Shown here in pieces: positions 60,731 through 64,000 of a DNA stretch of 64,000 nt. Source of the DNA: Parapristionchus giblindavisi (lineage: Eukaryota; Nematoda; Chromadorea; Rhabditida; Diplogasteridae); NCBI GenBank assembly GCA_943737045.1, contig CALSFV010000371.1:1-64000 (forward strand), in the 5' to 3' direction. The translations under genes and the position numbers were made by a program. The notes below the pieces were generated by a model. It made no database searches. It saw only the letters and a program-made list of their open reading frames with translations, and had not been told where the DNA came from. Position 1 is the first letter of the stretch, and every line of letters starts with the position of its first letter.

Positions 60731-61550
60731 GTCGCGTAATACACTTACCTTTGAGCGAACACCGTTTTTGAAAATGTTTCTTGAAAAAATGAATTAGACA
60801 GGTTTGCCATCAAGTTCTGCCAAGGGGAACATAGTCGCCTAATTTAGCATTGATAGATTCAAAGAAATTGAAATTGTGATTTCGACGCGACGGCGTCTGG
60901 TATCAACATACAAAATGACTATCCATCGTCATCAGCATAGTTTTAAAACACAGACCACTAAGTATCAGAAAATTAACTCTTTTCGATTCTCTCGTAAGCG
61001 CGATTGTATTGTTATAAATAAAATAAGAAGTTATAATATTGTTAGAAGTTATATATTGTTAATGATACAAAATCCATTAAATGTTTATCGTTCGTTGCAT
61101 GTGCATTTTCATGTTGTAATTGATATGTAAATATTGTTTGTTCTGAGGATAAAGAAGTTAATTGATGTATAAATCATTTAAATACGTAATAAACATAAAT
61201 GGAACTGGAATAATAGTAAGCAAATAAAGGGCTAAACTTTTAGTGGTCGAGCCAAATTACTGGCCAAATTATTGACCCCACTTGAAAAGTTGAGCCATTA
61301 ATTGGGACTAAAGTTTAGCGAAAAGTTTAGTGGGGCCATTATTATGACCAAATTATTGGCCCACTTGAAAAGTTGAGCCATTAATTGGGACTAAAGTTTA
61401 GCGAAAAGTTTAGTGGGGCCATTATTTTGACCAAATTAATGGCTCAACTTTTCAAGTGGGGCTTGTCTGGTAGCCAAATTCGAGAGTCAACTTTTGACAA
61501 ATTAATGGCCCCACTTTGACCAAATTATTGGCCCCCCTAAATATGCGGAG

Positions 61551-62035
61551 ATTCCCATGAATTGTAAATTTAGCTCAATTCTCTCGTGACGGGCGTAATA
61601 CATATATCATCGAGTACAAGTAAATGGAAACAGCCACATACCCAATCATTTTTTGGACTTTTGCGAATTCTATATTTTGTTTCCTCTCTTCACTTTCCTC
61701 TGCTCTCTCGTTTTCTTCTATTGCTCATTTTCGGCAGATTTGGTACGGCGGCAGATAGCATATCATTTCACACTTTGCTTATCTCAACGATCGGTTCACT
61801 CCAATGCCCGTCCAGGCTGGACTACAAAAGGTTTGGACCTTGCTGTCGTCTAATAGGTACTCTAGTTCTACTAACGACTGTATGCTACCGAACTAAATTT
61901 ATCGTAATATACGTTATTCTAACGTTACTTATCTGCGACAGAAATCCTTCTTCCTCTTTGTCCGTAAAATCTTTGTGAATACTTATTTGATGTAATCAAT
62001 AAATAAAATAAATATATAAATGAATAAACTTGTAG
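61551..62035. other. DNA upstream of the first certain kinase exon
   Basis: An open frame spans 61586-61978 but is Phe/Leu/Ser-rich with no splice fit to the kinase, so I treat it as non-coding. The region ends with the TTGTAG acceptor at 62031-62035. Confidence 0.5.
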
Positions 62036-64000
62036 GGCGATGTCATAGGCGGGAAATATGTAGTGATGAAGACACTAGGAACCGGTGCATTTGGAGCAGT
62101 TTACGAGTAAGTCTTTACCACGGATCTCCTGTAAAAACGTAGGAAAATGAGACCATTTTCCGACAGTTTTAAAATTTTTCTCACCGATTTGGATGAGATT
62201 TATATGACTGACCATAATGACGCAAAGGAGAAGGCATAGGGACTTGGAATCGCCAAATTTGCATTTTTATCGATTTTTTGATCTTCCACTTCGGGCAGCC
62301 ATATCTCACTCAATTTTTTAGGGTTCATCATAAGAATACTCCAGAGCGTATATTTGCCGCCAAAGTGGAGACCTTGAAAGGGGACAAGACGGAAAAATTA
62401 AGGATGGAGGTAATAAACAGGCATATTTCAATTTAATTATTTTTAGAAATATTTTTAAACGCACATACAAAGCTAATTTACTCTCCTCTCTAGCAACACT
62501 TTCTCGTAGACAAAGAAAACGAGAGAGCATTGCCACAGTTTTGAGTTTCAAATTAGCTCCGGTTGTTCATTTAAGACGATTGTTCTGCTCGCTGCAAAGC
62601 ATAGTGAAAAACGGAAAGAGCACTTCACCCGATACATCAATCGAGGTCAGCTACGCAGCCAAATAAACATGATACTCAGTCAAGATATATGATACTCAGG
62701 CAAACAAGATTCGTTCCTCTACCTGGTTATGGAGATCGTAGGACCTTCACTCATTGAGCTGAAGAAGGCTCGACCGCAGAGGGTATACAGCAGTATTATA
62801 TCAGCTACGCAGCCAAACAGTCAGACTGAGTATCGTGATCTACGCAGGTAATTTAGGTGTTCACTCCTCCGACTGCGTTGAGTGTGGGTGAGCAGTGTCT
62901 TAGGGCTATCCAGGACCTTCACGAATTGGGATTCGTTCACCGAGATATCAAACCTTCCAATTTTACATGTGGACCGAGTGAACACAAAAGATTGGTAAGA
63001 TCTAAAACACACACAGAGAAAAAAAAACTGTGAAAACATCACCCCCACCATCAGAAGTAGATACCACACAGTGCACAAGACCTGTAATGTGTTACATTTA
63101 ACAGTTTTGTGCGGTATTTAACACTTTTTGTGTTATAAGTAACAGTTTTGGTGCTAATTTATCAGCTGTAGTTTCATTTTTACATTTTTTTCTCTGTGTG
63201 AAGACCGTAGATCGAAATGGAAATTAAAATTTCAGATTTATTTGCTCGATTTCGGCTTGTGCCGCCGATTCGTGGACGCTCAAGGCTTTTATAGAGCGAA
63301 GAGGAGGAAGGTTCCATTTAAGGTTCAGACGCTGATCCTTGATCTTTGATCTTTGATCTTTGATCTCTTGTCAGGGCACGGTCAAGTTCGCACCTTTGTC
63401 ATGCCATAACAAAGAGGACTTCACACCGAGAGACGATTACGAGAGCTGGTTCTATACGCTGATAGACATGATTCAACCGAAAGGTGAGCACTCAAAGATC
63501 AAAGATCAAAGATCACAGTTTAAAGAACGATGAGTTCAGGACTGATCTGGAGCAAGATCAAAAATTTGAAGGAAGTAGCACGACTTAAGAAGCAATGTCG
63601 AGAGGAAACAGTGGCAGCGAATAACGCATCAGAAACAGTTGAAACTGTTCCAGACAAGGTATGACAACCGAGCCTTTCAAGCGCTTAAAGGACGGTATTT
63701 GTGACAAAAATTAGGGCCAAATTAGATGAGTATCGTAAATTTTATATTAAAAATTCAATACTGTGCACTCAAAAGGTTAAAAGCTTCAAAAACAAATGTA
63801 ATGATAATTTAGAAATGTTGTAGGTTCCATTCGTTGAGGGTCTCAAGTGTGGAAGGGAATTGCTGTATATATACGCCTATATCGCCACACGTGCAGACGA
63901 ATATGGGGGCAATGTGAGTGCTTTGTTCGTTGAAAGGTTGCGAAAAGAAAACAAAAAAGGTGAGAGAGTGTGCTAGAAAAGGAGATGTTAAATATTCTTT
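62036..64000 (+). CDS. Tau-tubulin-kinase-like (CK1 superfamily) protein kinase, partial at both ends
   Basis: Exons: 62036-62106, 62322-62409, 62576-62645, 62700-62782, 62857-62994, 63236-63322, 63375-63483, 63540-63658, 63824-63913, continuing past the window. All phases agree. The reading begins GDVIGGKYVVMKTLGTGAFG (glycine loop), then FAAKVET (catalytic Lys), FLYLVMEIVGPSL (hinge), HRDIKPSNF (catalytic loop), LLDFGLCRRF (DFG motif) and GTVKFAP with DDYESWFYTL. These are the standard marks of the nematode TTBK-like group, and the key residues are intact, so it should be an active Ser/Thr kinase. The N-terminus is not settled. The exon at 62576 follows a MITE whose end seems to supply its acceptor. 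Confidence 0.9.
62455..62575. repeat. MITE family A copy abutting a kinase exon
   Basis: TTTAAACGCACATACAAAGC at the left and TTTCAAATTAGCTCCGG through CATTTAAG at the right, palindromic. Its last bases, TTTAAG, are directly followed by kinase coding sequence at 62576. Confidence 0.85.
63008..63200. repeat. Diverged CACACAGAG-ended MITE
   Basis: CACACAGAGAAAAAA and TTTTTTCTCTGTGTG ends, with AAGACCTGTAATGTGTTACA like the element at 8701-8848. It is in a kinase intron. Confidence 0.75.

Larger units (their letters stand above)
56487..61550. mobile_element. 5-kb unit with 33-bp terminal inverted repeats
   Basis: CTCCGCATTTTTAGGGGGGC at the left and the inverse ending at 61550 match at 32 of 33 bases. 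Subterminal GCCAAATTATTGGCCCCAC and AAAAGTTGAGCCATTA repeats occur near both ends (56500-56650 and 61200-61545). No transposase was found. The interior holds exon-like sequences, MITEs and foldbacks. I see no clear target duplication, so this could also be two related insertions. Confidence 0.55.

Noticed and set aside
61586..61978. 130-codon frame before the kinase
   Set aside because: Phe/Leu/Ser-rich with no match to a kinase N-terminus and no donor that joins the exon at 62036.

Overview
The window looks like chromosomal DNA of a nematode, most likely a rhabditid or diplogastrid type. The genes are split into many small exons (about 30-270 nt) with GT-AG introns, and most 3' splice sites end in TTTCAG or TTCCAG. 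Several first exons sit just after an AG that could be a spliced-leader acceptor. The last gene belongs to the tau-tubulin/casein kinase class that is expanded in nematodes. Placement below phylum is inference. I joined the exons by hand using splice sites and reading phase.

Layout. (1) 2506-16191 (+): a 14-exon gene for a MARVEL-domain four-helix membrane protein; its first intron (about 9.7 kb) holds a tRNA-Asp gene and many repeats. (2) 16192-21907: intergenic DNA between converging genes, with a segmental duplication, a tandem pair of tRNA-like sequences and a foldback transposon. (3) 21908-40852 (-): three genes head to tail. In transcription order they are a Q/P-rich putative nuclear protein (40852 to 34546), an RRM protein (33496 to 25776) and a CCDC115/Vma22-like V-ATPase assembly factor (24428 to 21908). 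(4) 40853-46660: repeat-rich DNA with nested foldback elements and ten 57-bp tandem repeats, each able to form a hairpin and together open as a 19-residue-repeat ORF. (5) 46661-51408 (+): a 15-exon Friend-of-GATA (FOG/U-shaped) type zinc-finger gene. (6) about 52214-52512 (+): an SRP (7SL) RNA gene followed by a satellite. (7) 53.2-62 kb: nested transposons, including a 5-kb unit with 33-bp inverted ends. (8) 62036 to the window end (+): a tau-tubulin-kinase-like gene cut by the right edge.

The genes have no obvious shared pathway. The window's main interest is its repeats. At least five palindromic MITE families recur, one clearly flanked by TTAA. Three foldback elements share CAAGG...CCTTG ends and a 3-bp TWA target duplication (PIF/Harbinger-like), and two of these carry a tRNA-like pol III promoter (A box plus B box) in each arm. 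A further short element with a 5-bp target duplication, a further foldback and a tandem duplication also carry tRNA-like sequences. One MITE end appears to supply the 3' splice site of a kinase exon.
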